Positions 1-11,935 of a DNA stretch of 64,000 nt are shown here, one piece after another (positions within the stretch are counted from its first letter, which is position 1; every line of letters starts with the position of its first letter). The DNA is from Protoeuglena noctilucae (taxonomy: Eukaryota > Chlorophyta > Pedinophyceae > Marsupiomonadales > Marsupiomonadaceae). The notes under the pieces were generated by a model. The model was not told the DNA's origin, searched no databases, and was given only the letters and a program-made list of their open reading frames with translations. Where the stretch lies: NCBI GenBank assembly GCA_958009085.1, contig OY253670.1, positions 868,001 through 932,000 of the forward strand, in the 5' to 3' direction. The position numbers and the translations under genes are program-made.

Positions 1-1100
1 ACTGGCCCTCAGCACGCATCTGGCAAGCCCCGAGGTTGGACTCCTGTGGGCACTTCAAGTCATCGCCGTGTCTGGCGCGGTGATCGCTGTCAAGGTCATG
101 GTGAGCGAGGTCTCACATGCGGTCTCACAATGTCGGTGTTGTGATTGCCAGGGCCGCCCACCACACGCGCCCGAGATTGTTCAATGTTCGCAGAGTGGTG
201 GTGGTGCTGGCACTCAGTCATCAAGCGGCCGCTCTACTAGACAACCGCTGCTGGCGCATGTGACATTCCTCGTCTGCAATGTCCTGTGCGCCTGTCTCGT
301 GGGGTTGTTCTTCCTTAACTGGGGGCTGGCATGGGCGGCGGGGGTATGCCTGGCAACCACCGCTGCGTGCGTGGCGCTGCCTCGGGAACCCAGTCCGTGG
401 TCCGACACTCGGGCGGCGCTGGCGGAGTTCCTGCCGAGAGCGAAGTCAGGGCGTGGGCTGCCAGGCTCAGTTGCACATCGTGCGGTGGCGTGGGTGAGGA
501 GTCGCCTGGGGGTGTTCAGTCACATCTCTGGAAGGGGCGACTCGCAGGGAGAGGGCGGTGGTAAGGAGGCGGACGGTAGTGCGGCAGAGCGCACGGAGAG
601 GGGCGGGGAAGGCGACACGGGTTGCAGCGACAGTGGACCTGGGGCCAGGGTCGGGGATGAGTCGACGGACGTGGGGTCAGAGGGCCCGGAGCAGCGACCG
701 GCATGCCACATGCAGCCGGGAGCGTCGTCTCAGCAAGTCGGGGAAGGGACAGACCGACGGCGGAGGACCTGGCGACGATTGCTTCGGGGGGTGGCGGCCG
801 TGGCTGTGCCGGCGCTGTGCTCTCCTGCGGTGAGGGGCAGAAGTCACTGGCACGCTCGCTCAAATGGGTGGCGTGGTATGAGGGAGATCGCCCCGACTGC
901 AAGTGATAACGCTCCTGCTCTGCCCGCAGAGCTTGCTGTGCGCCCTTACGGTCCTGTCGCCTGCTTCGTGCGGCCCAGCGGAGCTGATGCTGGGGTCCGC
1001 GGCTACCGGGGGCGCATTGGCGCCCGCGCTCCTGGGCGTCATGCTGCCAGGGTGGTCTTTGCTAGCTGCCTGCGCTTTCGTCGCTTCGGAGGTTGAATGA
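1..1100 (+). CDS. C-terminal part of an unidentified polytopic membrane protein
   Basis: The 5' part lies outside the window. I read three exons, about 2-103, 194-829 and 930-1100, joined in phase 0 with GTGAGC and GTGAGG donors and cag acceptors, ending at TGA 1098-1100. The second exon carries two strongly hydrophobic stretches near its start (LVCNVLCACLVGLFFLNWGL followed by an Ala/Val-rich helix). A long Gly/Ser/Glu-rich hydrophilic loop follows. The last exon is again hydrophobic, so the C-terminus appears membrane embedded. The pattern vaguely recalls the C-terminal multi-helix part of GPI-transamidase subunit GAA1, but I cannot support that. The ORF stays open over a long GC-rich stretch, which alone is weak evidence; the splice phases and the paired hydrophobic segments are the main support. 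Confidence 0.45.
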
Positions 1101-1298
1101 CTGGCAGAGACTGGCAGGTCCTGCGCCAGCGAGTTCGTATGCCCCGCCGGCGCTCATTCTCAAGCCTCAATCTGAGCAGTATGTTGTGTACTCGTTGCTG
1201 CTGATCGGAAACTGTGCTCCAGCACATCCCGCAGCGTATCGATAAGGCAATACCGCGAGTCCCGCGGCATCACCTCTGTTTCACTTGGATGGGCTGAC

Positions 1299-4200
1299 AT
1301 GAGAGCGCTCCGCAGGCTTGTTTCAGCTGCCGCCTCGGCACTAGAATCCGAACGGCTGGCCTCATCGTCCTCATCGGCTGTGTCGACATCGGGATCGGGC
1401 GCGGGCGCAGGTGACGTTCTGCGCGGACTCGTCCCCGCCCTCTCGACTCTCGGGGGCCTCTTCGCGCCATCCTGAACGCATCGCCCGACTCCTTGCTTCG
1501 TGATGATTGCGCAGCGATATGGTACGTGTCAAGGAGGCTCGCGTCGACGACGTTCTGGCCAGCGTCCAGGCATCGCGACCCTCTGCGAGGAGCTGCAGCG
1601 GCCTCTGCCGCAATGTGCGTGCACCCCTCGTCTGTGAGATTCAAGTCTGGTGTGCCGGAAGCGGACGCAAGAGGCCAAACGCCGACGAGCGCTTCCCATC
1701 CCACGCCCGTGGCTGGAGGCAGTCCCAGGTGCCGCCGCTACGCGATGGGAAGCCGGCTGTATCCCCGCGCCTTCATGTTTACCTCTTAGAGCTACGTTAG
1801 CGCCCACTTGCAGACCCGGTCCATTGTCGAAGCCCAAGGACGGCATGGCAGAAGCGTATGCGCGTCTGGCCAACATGGATTGGGTCGAGGGCTCCTCGAT
1901 GGGAGGGCTGCACAGGGACGTGCCCGGAGGCGCTTTGCAGAGCGACAAGGAACGGGGCGCGTTCATCGACACTTACCTCCAGGTGCGTGGGCCTGCGAGC
2001 GGCAAGCCACCTTCCCAGCTGTGCAGGCGTCCCATGCTGGACCCGCTTGCAACCTTCTGCCCCGCAGAAGCAACCGTGGACGGCGGAGGAGCTGGCTGTC
2101 CCGACCACGAGTCACTTCCAGATCTCTGGCGAGTGGGGAGGTCCGTGCGTCATTGATGTGCGCCATCCCTGACTTGCCGCCCATGACATGCATCCGCGCC
2201 CCGTCTCCGCAGCGCACTACATCGGCAGCGTGCTTAAGCTCGTCGACAAAAAGGAGGTTCTGTTCACCATTTCAGAGGCGTTGCCGCGCATCGACGGTGA
2301 GCGCCGTGCTGACGCACACCCGGGTGCGGCTGCCCGGGGTTCGCGCTGAGCATCGCCTCCGCCGCCTTCGCAGTGCGGGAGAAAGTGAGCCGCAGGGGTG
2401 GCTCCGGGGGCAGCATCTTGCTCTATGCCAGCCACGACGACGGGACCCCTCACGACGCTCCGGCTGAGCCCGTGGCCCATGGATACCGGGGCTCGATTGA
2501 CGAAGCGTTCCAGAGTCCAGGCGTCATGCCCAGGTGAGGGCGCCGTCGACTGACCCACTTGTTTGTTGGGCGAAGGCTGCATGACCCACCTTGTTGCATC
2601 GTGGCCCATCGCGCTTGATGCCTGGGACCTTGGGGCGCGTGAGACGGTCTCTGCGTGACGCGCAGGGGTGTCGTCGTTTTCGACTTCGGGGCCGTCGTCA
2701 TGGTGGGGCTGAAGAAGGACACGGAGCACGAAATCGTCGACACGTTGACCAGGTAAGAGGTCGCGCCCGCCAACCTGGCATCAGTAGCCACGCCGGTGTT
2801 GGCATAGCCCTGGGAGACCGGAGATGGTCTTTCTGACTAATTATCCGTTCATTCTCAGGCTGGGGAACGAGGCCGCGGACGCCATCAAGATCCGGGAGGG
2901 CGAGCTGGCGCTGGGGCGCGTGCGAGGCGCACCCGGGCACCTCGCGGCAGAGACAGAGGACTTCGTCGGTGAGTGGTCACTGGGGATCGAGCAGTGACAG
3001 CCGCGAGGTGCCGAGCGTGACTTGATCCCTTCCCACGCCAGGCCAGGCGACGGGTCCTGTGGTTCAACCGGGCTCCCTCCGGCAAGCGGCCTTTCTCAAC
3101 CAACCAATTGCGCCGCACTTCCTCGCAGTGGACATCCGGCCGGCGCAGCACACTTTCTCCATGCTCAAGGGCAACACGCTGCGGCTGCAGACCATGGATG
3201 TGGACTCGGTCCGAGTGGTGGCCACCGCATTGGCACAGGTGCGCGCCAATGCCCATGACAGATGTCCATGACAGATGCCTTGGTGACTTGAAAGCGAGGC
3301 ACACGTCGCCTTCGTGCTTCTACAAAGCTTTGTAAGGTTCTCACACGCTCCTTTGGCTCAGCAGAGCGTGGCTATGGACCATTATGCGCGTCTGATCGAC
3401 AACATGATGGTGGAGTTCGAGCGGCTGTCCATACGGCTGCAGGCTGCGGGCGGCAAGTTCAACATTCCCAAGAAGAAGCTTTTCACATTGGTGAGCGGCT
3501 GCTGTGCACAAGGGCATTGAACTGGCGTGCACAGCGACCGAGCGCATGACTGCCGGCTGACCGTTCTAGATTCTCTGCAAGGACTTGGCCACCACAGGTC
3601 GCCGAGACGAATCTTGCTATGATTGACGTCGTGAGGAACATTGGCCTGATGGAGAGGTCCGAGGTGAGGGGCTGCGAGGGCATGTGCGCGGCCTGTGTGG
3701 CGCATGCAGTTGATTGTGCGGTACCGAGCGTCGCAAGCTCGGCTCGCTATCGTCTGACCGGCCCTCCCTCGCAGCCTGCTTGGAGGGAAGAGCGCTACGA
3801 CCACCTGTGGGAGGCAGTGCGCAAGGATCTGGAACTCATTGACCGGTGACCATTGACAGGCATAGACCCCGTGCGCCTTGTCTACGGCCCATCGAGGCAC
3901 TCCACTTTGCGTACCCGTGCATAAGCGAGCGTGGACAGCACCAGGCCCACAAGCGCACCGGGATGCGGCGCGGCCTGCACGCCCCGACACGTGCTGCCCT
4001 CGTGCTGTCTCCAGGTTTACCACGCTGAAGCTCAAGGTCCAGATGATCCAGGACTCGTCCAAGGTGTACCTGGACATTCTGAACAACAAGCGATCCGACA
4101 TGCTGGAGGTCATTATCGTGGTCCTCATCGCGCTCGAGACCGTCGTCATGCTCTTGCAGATCGGCGTCGACTCCGGGGCCATCGGTGAGCCGCGGGACCT

Positions 4201-4498
4201 CGTCTGCTCTCCGATGTCGGAGCCACGCGTCCCCAGTCGCGCTCAGCGACCGTCGCTGCCGTCGTGCACCGCCCTCCGCCGCAGCTTCAGAGTTCACTAT
4301 AAATACGGCGTTACACCCCCTTTGCGTTTGCTACCCGCCGCAGCTTCCGATTTCATCAAGCACCCCGGCCAGAGCCTCCTCCGCGGCATCCTCATCCCCG
4401 CATATGAGGCCATTCGCGGACGGCCCATCGAGCCGGGGTCTTTCCTCTGGGTCCTAAAGACCGACTGGGACGCGTTGGAAGGCGAAGAGGAAGACTAG
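1299..4498 (+). CDS. DUF155 / RMND1-SIF2 family organelle membrane protein
   Basis: The core is recognised by the family signature VVVFDFGAVVMVGL (about 2670-2710), followed by exons whose products match DUF155 proteins in order: a HTFSMLKGNTL segment, a helical segment around LIDNMMVEFERLS, VAETNLAMIDVVRNIGLMER, an AWREERYDHLWE segment, then a long helix ending in a predicted membrane anchor (MLEVIIVVLIALETVVML) near 4100-4160. RMND1-type proteins are anchored in the mitochondrial inner membrane and support mitochondrial translation; other members sit in plastids or at the nuclear envelope. The C-terminal exon after the anchor (about 4345-4498) is longer than usual and acidic. The start is uncertain. 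An exon at 1299-1410 encodes a Ser/Ala/Arg-rich peptide beginning MRALRRLVSAAAS, a good mitochondrial presequence with a GTGACG donor. I could not join it in phase to the first clear exon (Met at 1845), so one intervening exon may be missing from this model. Confidence 0.75.
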
Positions 4499-4670
4499 AC
4501 TGGGGCCGCACCGGCGACCATGCTTGTGCCTGGTAGCCACTGCGCTCTTCACACGCCGTGCTGCGATGCACGCGGCTGTTCGTCCACAGCCCGCAGCTGG
4601 CCTCCTATGCCCTGATGCTCCGCCCGGTGCTTCTCAAGCACGCATTGCCCCGTGTTGTCAGCACGTTTCG

Positions 4671-6902
4671 TCACTGGAGGTGGTCGTCTAGCCACGCCGC
4701 CCGTCTGTGGAAGAAGTCCACCAGGGCGTCGATCTCGGCCTCCCAGGAGCCCAGGTACGGGCGCAGGGGGATCTGGAGGCCGACTGCGGGTGCTCAGGAC
4801 CCGATACGGTCAGATACACGGGAAGAGCGTTGACAGAGCGCAGGCGTCGGGATGTGCGCCATTCGTGGTAACATGCTGCACAGCCCAGAGGTCCCTGGCA
4901 GCTCGCCTGACTGGCTCGTGGATGTCGCCGGATTCCAACGTGCTGCGTTGCGGTCCACGGGCCCTCCGCTCAAGGGCTTCACCTCAGCCCGCACCGCAGC
5001 CTCCAGCGCTGGGAGGAGGAGGGAGACGACATGTGCTGTGAGCCGCACCAGTAGACAAACCAAGTTGCACTTAACGGTGTGCATCACGCTTCAGACCCTT
5101 CTGCCACACGTCAGGCCGCCAGTCTGACTCCCGCATCGCCCTGTGTCGCTGGCATCGGTGACACTCACCGGCGTTGGACCAGGCCCCACGACGGAGCGCG
5201 ATCCATCGGTCGCGGGTGCGGGCGCGGAAGTCGGGGACTTTCCAGAGCAACTGAAGCCACTGCGCGATCGTGCTGCGCCCGACGCAAGTGGGGTCGAGGA
5301 ACCGCAGCTTGGCGACCCCAGGGGACCCCGGCGTCCCCAGGTCCATCCCGCAGCAGATATTGAAGTCCCACACGGCGCCCATCACCAGCGGGCCACCTGA
5401 GACCAATGTTCAGATATCAATCTGTCATAGGCTGGCCGAGTCAACAGAGGTGTTTCTGAACCGGCCTCGGAGGATGTGACACGTGACGTCACCTCGCTCG
5501 CGGTGGGCGTAGACGCTGGTCATGTAGGCGTCTGGGTTGGAGACCAACTCCTCGACGAGGACGTAGTCGATCATGGTGTCGACGTCCAGGACGTGATGGA
5601 GGCTGTCCAGGCCCCGACAAGCTGCTGGGCCAGAGAAGGCGGTGACGTCAGGGGTGGCACTGGCGCCTGCATTTGGGGTGCTTGAAGAACCAGAAAACCC
5701 CGTTCCCGGGCACAGACTGCGGATGCTGCGGTCGAGGTCGAGCAGCCACCCATGGAGGTCAGCCAGGCTGGCGGAGGAGACGTCCTTCTTGCCGGGGTAC
5801 TTTACGATGAAGTTGCTGGGCCCCACCGAGACGGCCGGCCCGTCATCCTCATCACGCGAGTCCAGGAGACCCTGTCCTGCGTCCCATGACAGGTGCATGC
5901 GAAGACTCGCCATTTCAAGCACAGGTGCTGACAGACGCAAGAGATTGTCCAGGCCGCTGGAAATGCCCACCTGCCAGGTACTTTGCCCACGCCGCATCAC
6001 TCTCTGCCGCGCTGATCTCAAAAATCGTTCCCTGGGCGCCTGCAGGCGCACCCGACTTGGAGGAGTGGCACTAAGGCAGCAGCATGCGACTGGCAGGGCC
6101 GACATCCACATCTAAAGACACTCACCGACATTCACCCTGTCCTTTCCCCTCTCAATCTTCTCCATGAGCACGTACACGCCTTCGTACGCCGCGGCCCCCA
6201 GCAGGGCCGTGGTCAGGTCCCCAGACCCGACGTAGAGCTCGAGGAATGACGTGCGGGGCGCCCAGTGCCCGGTCTCGCGAGCGAGCCGGAAGGTGACGGC
6301 GTTGCGGACGAGGCTGGTGTCCAGGAATGGGCCATTGAGTGCCCACGAGGAGCCCGGGGGCTGCCCAAGGAGGCTGACCTCAGTGGCCGACGCCTGCGCC
6401 GACCGCAAATCGCAACGATAATGTCTTGCTGGGCGCAACAGACAGACAGGGATCGGGCAACGTCAGCGCCTCACCCAGTCATGGTCTTTCGTGTGCACGG
6501 ACCACTGGTGTTTCGGGAAGAGGCGGGAGGACCGCCCTCGGTAGTGGACCGTGACTGGCTGCTTGTCCTGCACGGCGCCGCCGCGTTGACACTGGGTGGA
6601 GACGAGAGTAATGACGGTTGACTATCGATGTGGTAGGGGCTCGGTGTCGGTGAGCTGGCTTGTGCGACGCAGCGGGGGCCAACAGTGTTTTCATTCAGCT
6701 CCCAGTGGTGCTGCTGTCCCCGAGGTCGCCGCCTTACCACTAGCCAGCCGTTCTCGTCCGTAGAGGGCTTCATTTTAGTCGTTGTGACGAGCGCCGCGAC
6801 CGTGATGGGGCTGGATAGCGCGAGGAAGGGCGTGGTGGGGGCTCCAGAGATGCAGCGCGCGAGCAGGGCAATTGCCCACAGAAGCGCCAGGAGAGTCATC
6901 AT
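4671..6902 (-). CDS. Secreted CotH-like protein kinase
   Basis: The N-terminus has a clear signal peptide (MMTLLALLWAIALLARC...), so the product should enter the secretory pathway. Later exons give a CotH-kinase fold in order: SSWALNGPFLDTSLVRNA; YEGVYVLMEKIERGKDRVN, containing the presumed ATP-binding lysine; FIVKYPGKKDV; LDVDTMIDYVLVEELVSNPD; and MGAVWDFNICCG, containing the metal-binding Asp of the WDFN motif. A C-terminal helical region and a final RPYLGSWEAEIDALVDFF exon close the domain, as in CotH proteins. CotH family members are secretory-pathway kinases, known from spore-coat protein phosphorylation in Bacillus and from surface proteins in fungi. The substrate here is unknown. The gene has several short introns with GT-AG ends. 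Its start faces the OTU gene across about 400 nt. Confidence 0.8.
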
Positions 6903-7306
6903 TTGCGGCGTCGGCGTGGAAATCAATGTGCGGTAGCGGGGCGCGTCCTCAAGTCTAAGCCCCTTAATTCGCTGGGGATGCCACGCAATGCCAAGGGGGT
7001 GGTCTCTCTCGTGCAGCAAGCGTATGGCCCCAGGAGTCCAGACACAAGATCAAAAGCCGTTTCAGCATGGACTCTAAGCTTCGAAGGAATGGTAGGAAGG
7101 TCCCGGGAAAACTCAAGATGTTTCCTACACCCGCAACGCACGATTTGCAGCCCTGCCGCTGATTTCAACATCATATCCTGTAGCACGCTGTGTACATTGT
7201 CCCTCTGGTTGCGTCTAGGTGCCTCCAGGTCAACGCGGGGAGGTTTGCGCCGTGAAATAACGGAGGGCAGCACAAGGAGGACTAGGGTGGACAGCCGACG
7301 TATCTG
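6903..7306. promoter_or_regulatory. Divergent intergenic region between CotH-like kinase and OTU genes
   Basis: This 404-nt stretch lies between the two start codons and is less GC-rich than the flanking exons. It must hold the 5' UTRs and promoters of both genes. No TATA box or other named element is convincing. Small ORFs on both strands show no coding features. Confidence 0.4.
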
Positions 7307-8837
7307 ATGGGCAAGCCCGCCAAGCCCAAGAACAAGGACAAAAAGGACAAGTCATCGGGGAGGAAGGCTGCGTCGTCAAAGACTGCGCAGGGGTCGAAGG
7401 GGACGGATGAGTGGCGGCCCAAGAATTTGGAAGACCAGCTGCACCTCCTGGGCCTCTGGGTGCGCGAGGTCGCAGCTGACGGCAATTGCTTCTTCCGGGC
7501 CGTGGTGAGAGCGTGGCTGCGTGCGACGGCGGGCTGCCAGACGCTGCCTGTTCATTCGAACACACGAACACGCATCGACGACGCTTCTGCTTTCAGGCGG
7601 ACCAGGTCTTTGGGCCGGGTTCTTCACACAAGGACGCTAGGGACAAGGTCTGCGATCAGATAGTCGCCAACCGAGAGTTTTACACAGCTTTTGTGGAGGA
7701 CGAGGAGGGCTTTGACAAGTACGTCAAGCGCATGCGCAAGGATGGGCAGGTGAGTCTGGCATCTGCGTGACGGCAAAGGTTGGATCGAGCACGCCCATGC
7801 CGCTCTCTGGCTCACTGCCTCTCTCTGGCTCCTGCGCAGTGGGCTGGCCACATGGAGGTGCAAGCGGCTTCGGAGGCCTTTGGGGTGAACATCACGATCC
7901 ATCAGCTTCATCAGCCGCCGTGGGTCGTGAAGAACTTCCCCGACTCCGCGCGCACCATCCACCTGTCCTTTCACGATGGCGAGCACTACAACAGCGTCCG
8001 GCAGGAGGGCGACGAGGGCACGGGGCCCGCCGAGTTTACGGGGCCCTTAGCGCAGCGCGCCGCCAAGGCCGACTTCACGGACGCGGACGTCGAGCGCGTG
8101 TGCATGTGCACGGGGTGCTGGGACCGGGACCGCGTCCGCAGCGCACTCGCTCGCGGTGAGGAGCAGCATATGAGCAGCTGCCTTGCTGTGGGTCGGGCGT
8201 GACTTGGCTGTGGGCCGGGGTGCTGTGGACCCTCCATGGCACCACCCTCGCCGTGCCGCAGCGGAGGGCGACGTGGACGCGGCGGTGGAGGCGTTGGTTG
8301 AAGAGATGTCTCGCGCAAGACAAGCGGACGCGGGGCAAGCGTTTTCGTCAAGAGAGCAAGGGTCCCCTGACACGCCTAACACGGCGCCCGTCGACAGGGC
8401 CGACGATGCAGCGGAACCTTCACGAGACGCCTGGCCGACCTCGGACTCGGGAAGGGTCGATGAGGCAGCCGCGGCCAATGGCGTGCCCAGTCAAGACGGG
8501 CAGCGCGGGCCAGAGGGGAATGGGGCCCCACAGCGGGCGAAGCGCGCGGGGCCAAGTGACCGGGGCCCCTTCCCAAATAGGCCGTGCCCCTGCGGCAGCA
8601 AGAAGAAGTACAAGCAGTGTTGTGGGGCAGCAGGTGCGAGCAGCTGGCCATTGACACACGACTGCCTCTAGCTTCGGTCCCTGCATTGTCACAGCGCTGT
8701 CGGATAGCACCTGCCATGTTTCACCCTCGTGCGCAGCCAAGGCAGCGGAGAGGAGGAGAAAGGGCGTTGTCGAATCGGCGCCGGATGAGGACGTGAAGAA
8801 GGCAGTGCTCGAAGCGCTAAAGGTGGGGCACATTTGA
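7307..8837 (+). CDS. OTU-domain deubiquitinase with C-terminal SEC-C zinc motif
   Basis: Five exons fit cleanly: 7307-7504, 7597-7749, 7840-8155, 8262-8633 and 8737-8837, giving 379 residues. The N-terminus is Lys-rich (MGKPAKPKNKDKKDK). The OTU cysteine-protease motif DGNCFFRAV (Asp and nucleophile Cys) ends exon 1, and the catalytic His lies in HDGEHYNSV in exon 3, so the triad is complete. A linker rich in Ala, Asp and Ser follows. It leads to a SEC-C motif, PCPCGSKKKYKQCCGA, a Zn-binding Cys module best known from the SecA tail and seen in other proteins as a small interaction domain. The overall order resembles OTUD3-like enzymes of algae and plants. The likely role is removal of ubiquitin chains in the cytosol or nucleus. 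Confidence 0.88.
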
Positions 8838-8908
8838 CGAGGCCACCTTGCTTTGCCGTTTGGTCGGTACGTGCTGTGTGCCGTCAGAATGTTTGAATTG
8901 AGATAACG

Positions 8909-11652
8909 ATGCGCTGCGTCGCGCGTCAGGACATGTTTGCGCAATTGCCTCCGCCAGCAGAGGTAGAGGACGTGTGTGCAGACCTCGCATGTCATGGAAA
9001 GGGAGAAACATTGTGCGCTTTCGTCAGCATCTCTCGCAATCAGGTGGGCGCCAGCACCTGGCGGTCATCTGGCGGTGGAATCATATCGGGTCTGAGGACG
9101 GTCAGTTGTCCCTGGAAGCCGGGGAGGCGACGCTGCGTGCGGCCTGGCGGGGCTCGCTGGACAGAGGCTCGGAATTCTGCGCGATGTGGACGGGAGAACC
9201 GATGCGCTGCCTCACATTGTCGCAGTTCTCTTCGCGACGCTATCAGAGCCTGCATCGGCCCCTTGGGCCTCGACGTGCTCGTGAAAGACGAGGTGGGAAC
9301 TTCCCTCATCACCAACTCTGGTACGAGCGTTCTGCGGGCGCTTCCGGTGCACCACGGAATCGCGCGACTTTGTCTCGACGCCACGCTGAGGCGAGTCGCT
9401 GCGCCGTCCTGGAGCCTCGGCGCAAGAACCGTCCACGTCATGGCCCTGCCACCACGCGACCTGCTGCACGCAGGCATGTGGCGCGCCACGGCGACGGCGG
9501 TTCTTCCCTGTTGATAGCCATCGCGGAGGGCGTGCGCCTGGTGGACCGCGGCACGAGCGGGCCCCATGAGCGACGCTGGACGGTGCAGGCCCTGCAGAGG
9601 GCCCTGCACGACGTCATTCCGAGCCTCCTGGACAGCTTCTTCCGTGACGCGTCCGTAACCATTTCCCTCAGCAAAGAGCGCCACACCGCGCCTTGCGGGG
9701 ACCCTGTCCTGCAGGTGCGTGGGCTGCTTGGCCGCTGGTGGCGCAGGTGCTGGCACAGATTTGTGACGACTGCCCGCGATCGCTGGGTCGCAGGCCCTCG
9801 TCCTCACGTCGCTCGCTGGCAAGTTCGGGCCCACGACGCCCATTCACCTCACCAATCTCCTCGTGGACATCGTGCAGCGGGCATGGACCGCCCGCCAAGC
9901 GACCCTTGAGGATGCCATCCGGGGTTTGCTGCAGCGCCCCCCCTGGACGATCCTCCCCGGGGGTTCAGGTGCGCCAGACTGACCGCAGAGCAACTGCAGT
10001 CCTTACCAACGAGACATAAGCAGGGACGCCCTCACTCCGACCACGCAGTCACGTCGTCGCGAGTGGTCGCGGGCGTTGTGCTGGAAGCCTCGCTGCCGGC
10101 GGCGCTCACGGCGCGCCTGCAGGCGGAGTCGCTGTGCAATGGGAAGGTACTGGCTTTGGACGCGGGTCTGGACGACAGCGACGTCGTGTTTGGGGCTGGG
10201 ACCCGCGCGTCCATCGCCGCCGCGACCCCGGAGGTTGCACGGGCGACGCTGGCGGAGGGACAGCGCAGCGTCGCGCGCCGCTTGACGCTGCTCCGCGCGA
10301 GGGGCGTCCGTGTCGTCGTTTCGACCGCCCCGGAGTCCGAGCTGGTGGCCGGCATGGGAGCGGAAGCAGGGGTGCTTGTGCTTCCCGGCGTGCAGCCGCA
10401 TGATCTGGAGAGGGTCGCCAGCGAGACGGGGGCCGGTGTGTGTGCGTCCAATCAGCTGACCGACCTCGCTGAGGCCACCCTTGGCACTGGCGGAACAGGC
10501 GAGCTGGCCGGGCTGGGTCTAAGTTCGTATGTGCACTTGCCGTCTTGAGGTCTGGCTGTGAGGCGAGGTATCCCGTCTCGCTCACTGGCGCAGTGCGTTT
10601 CTTGCGACTTGGTGGTCGCCTGGGCGTCCACCTGTCAGGGCCGGCGTCCTCCGAGTTCAGTGTGCTCTTGCAAGCGCCGACACAGGCGCTGGGGAGGCAG
10701 TGGGTGGCTGGCATGGTGAGCGCGTGGGCGGCGCTGACGACCCCTTTCCCGCTGACGGCAGCCACGCAGATACCTGTCCCTAACTGTCGCTGGCCTGCAG
10801 GTGCGCTCGCTGCGCGTGCTGTCCTCGGCGTGTGACGCGGGAACGGCCGACGCAGTGCGTGTGGTGCCCGGCGCAGCAGCGATGCATGCGCTGGCTGCGG
10901 ATGCGCTGGAGCAGGCGGCGACAGGGGGCGCCGTGGCCAGAGAGGGCGGCTTGCCGGCCAAGGCGTCTGGTTTCGATCACAACAGACCGACCTCTCCCTG
11001 CCACGAGCGGTCATCATCGCCCTTTGCCCATGATCCCACCATGTCACAGGCGCTGCGATGGGCGGCGAGGGCCCTCCGCGCCGTCCCCTCAGCCCTCCAT
11101 GCGTCCGCAGTCGCGAGTCTCCCAGCCAAGTCCCTTCCCGTGAGGCTGGTGGAGGGCAAGCTGGTGCATACTGGCGCTGACGTGGCGCCGCAGGGACCAG
11201 CCAGCCTCATCGGTCATCCCTCTTGCTGCGCGTGCCCGTACGTGCGCCCGCGGAGCATGGTCGTCCCGGCGTTGTCTCCCAATGCCTCATGCGCCTGTGC
11301 AGCACTGGAGATCGAGCGTTGCCGGCACGAACCGGGGTGCAGTGCGCAGCGGGATACCCGCGGAGGCTGTGAGGGGGCATCCACAGCCACTGATGCGCAT
11401 CGCGAGGGCAGGTTTGATTTCAAGGGCCTGCTCGCCGACCCAATGGCGTGGGGCGTGGTGGAGCCAGCGAGCGCCGTGCGAGCCCAGCTAGAGGCCGCCC
11501 TGTCCGTCGCGGTGCAAGCGTGCCGCGTGGACGCCGTCCTTCCGGCACGGGCCAGGCCGGGCATGCGCTTGGGCCCAGACTATGCACCACGTGTGCGCCG
11601 AGGCGGGGGGCATCGTGACCCAGAGGACAGGGATAGTTCCGAATCTGACTGA
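8909..11652 (+). CDS. Degenerate group II chaperonin-like protein (TCP-1/BBS type)
   Basis: The order of segments follows the TCP-1/Cpn60 fold. There is an equatorial start RACIGPLGLDVLVKDE, then SLITNSGTSVLRALPVHH like the CCT 'TNDG.TIL..L...HP' region, then HGDGGSSLLIAIAEGVRL in the place of GDGTTT. An apical-like domain follows (about 10050-10540), then VRVVPGAAAMHALAADAL in place of the VVPGGGA.E helix. A C-terminal DPMAWGVVEPASAVRAQLE segment matches the chaperonin nucleotide-contact region. Both hallmark ATPase motifs are changed, as in BBS6/BBS10/BBS12-type chaperonin-like proteins. The intron at 9391-9473 has a GC donor. The first exon could start at Met 8909 or at the inner Met near 8933. 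The final stop is at 11650-11652. Which BBS-like member this is cannot be told by eye, and some apical exon joins are provisional. Confidence 0.6.
9391..9473 (+). other. GC-AG intron in the chaperonin-like gene
   Basis: The donor reads CTGAG|GCGAGT and the acceptor GCACGCAG. Removing these 83 nt joins ...CLDATLR to HVARHGDGGSSLL in phase, placing the GDG motif at its expected distance from the HH.IAR segment. I see no GT donor nearby that gives the same join. Confidence 0.65.
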
Positions 11653-11935
11653 CGTCTAGGGTTTGAAAGAGTATGCCGGCGACATTACTACGTACGTACT
11701 GCAGCGGCGCAGAGCTGCAGTACAGCGCTCGGCGTTCACGTGGGCGTCCGCAAACGGGGCCTGCGAGGTGCAAGGTGCCTTCGCCAGGCCAGGAACAGCA
11801 ACGGCATCAGCAGGCTGCATGCCGAAATGCGTTGGAAGCGGGACGCGCTGCTATCTGCGCACAGGGAAAAACCGCCAACGGCCACGACACGGAGCACGGG
11901 AATCAAAAGCTCCTCCTCCTCTCAAACGCTGGCCT

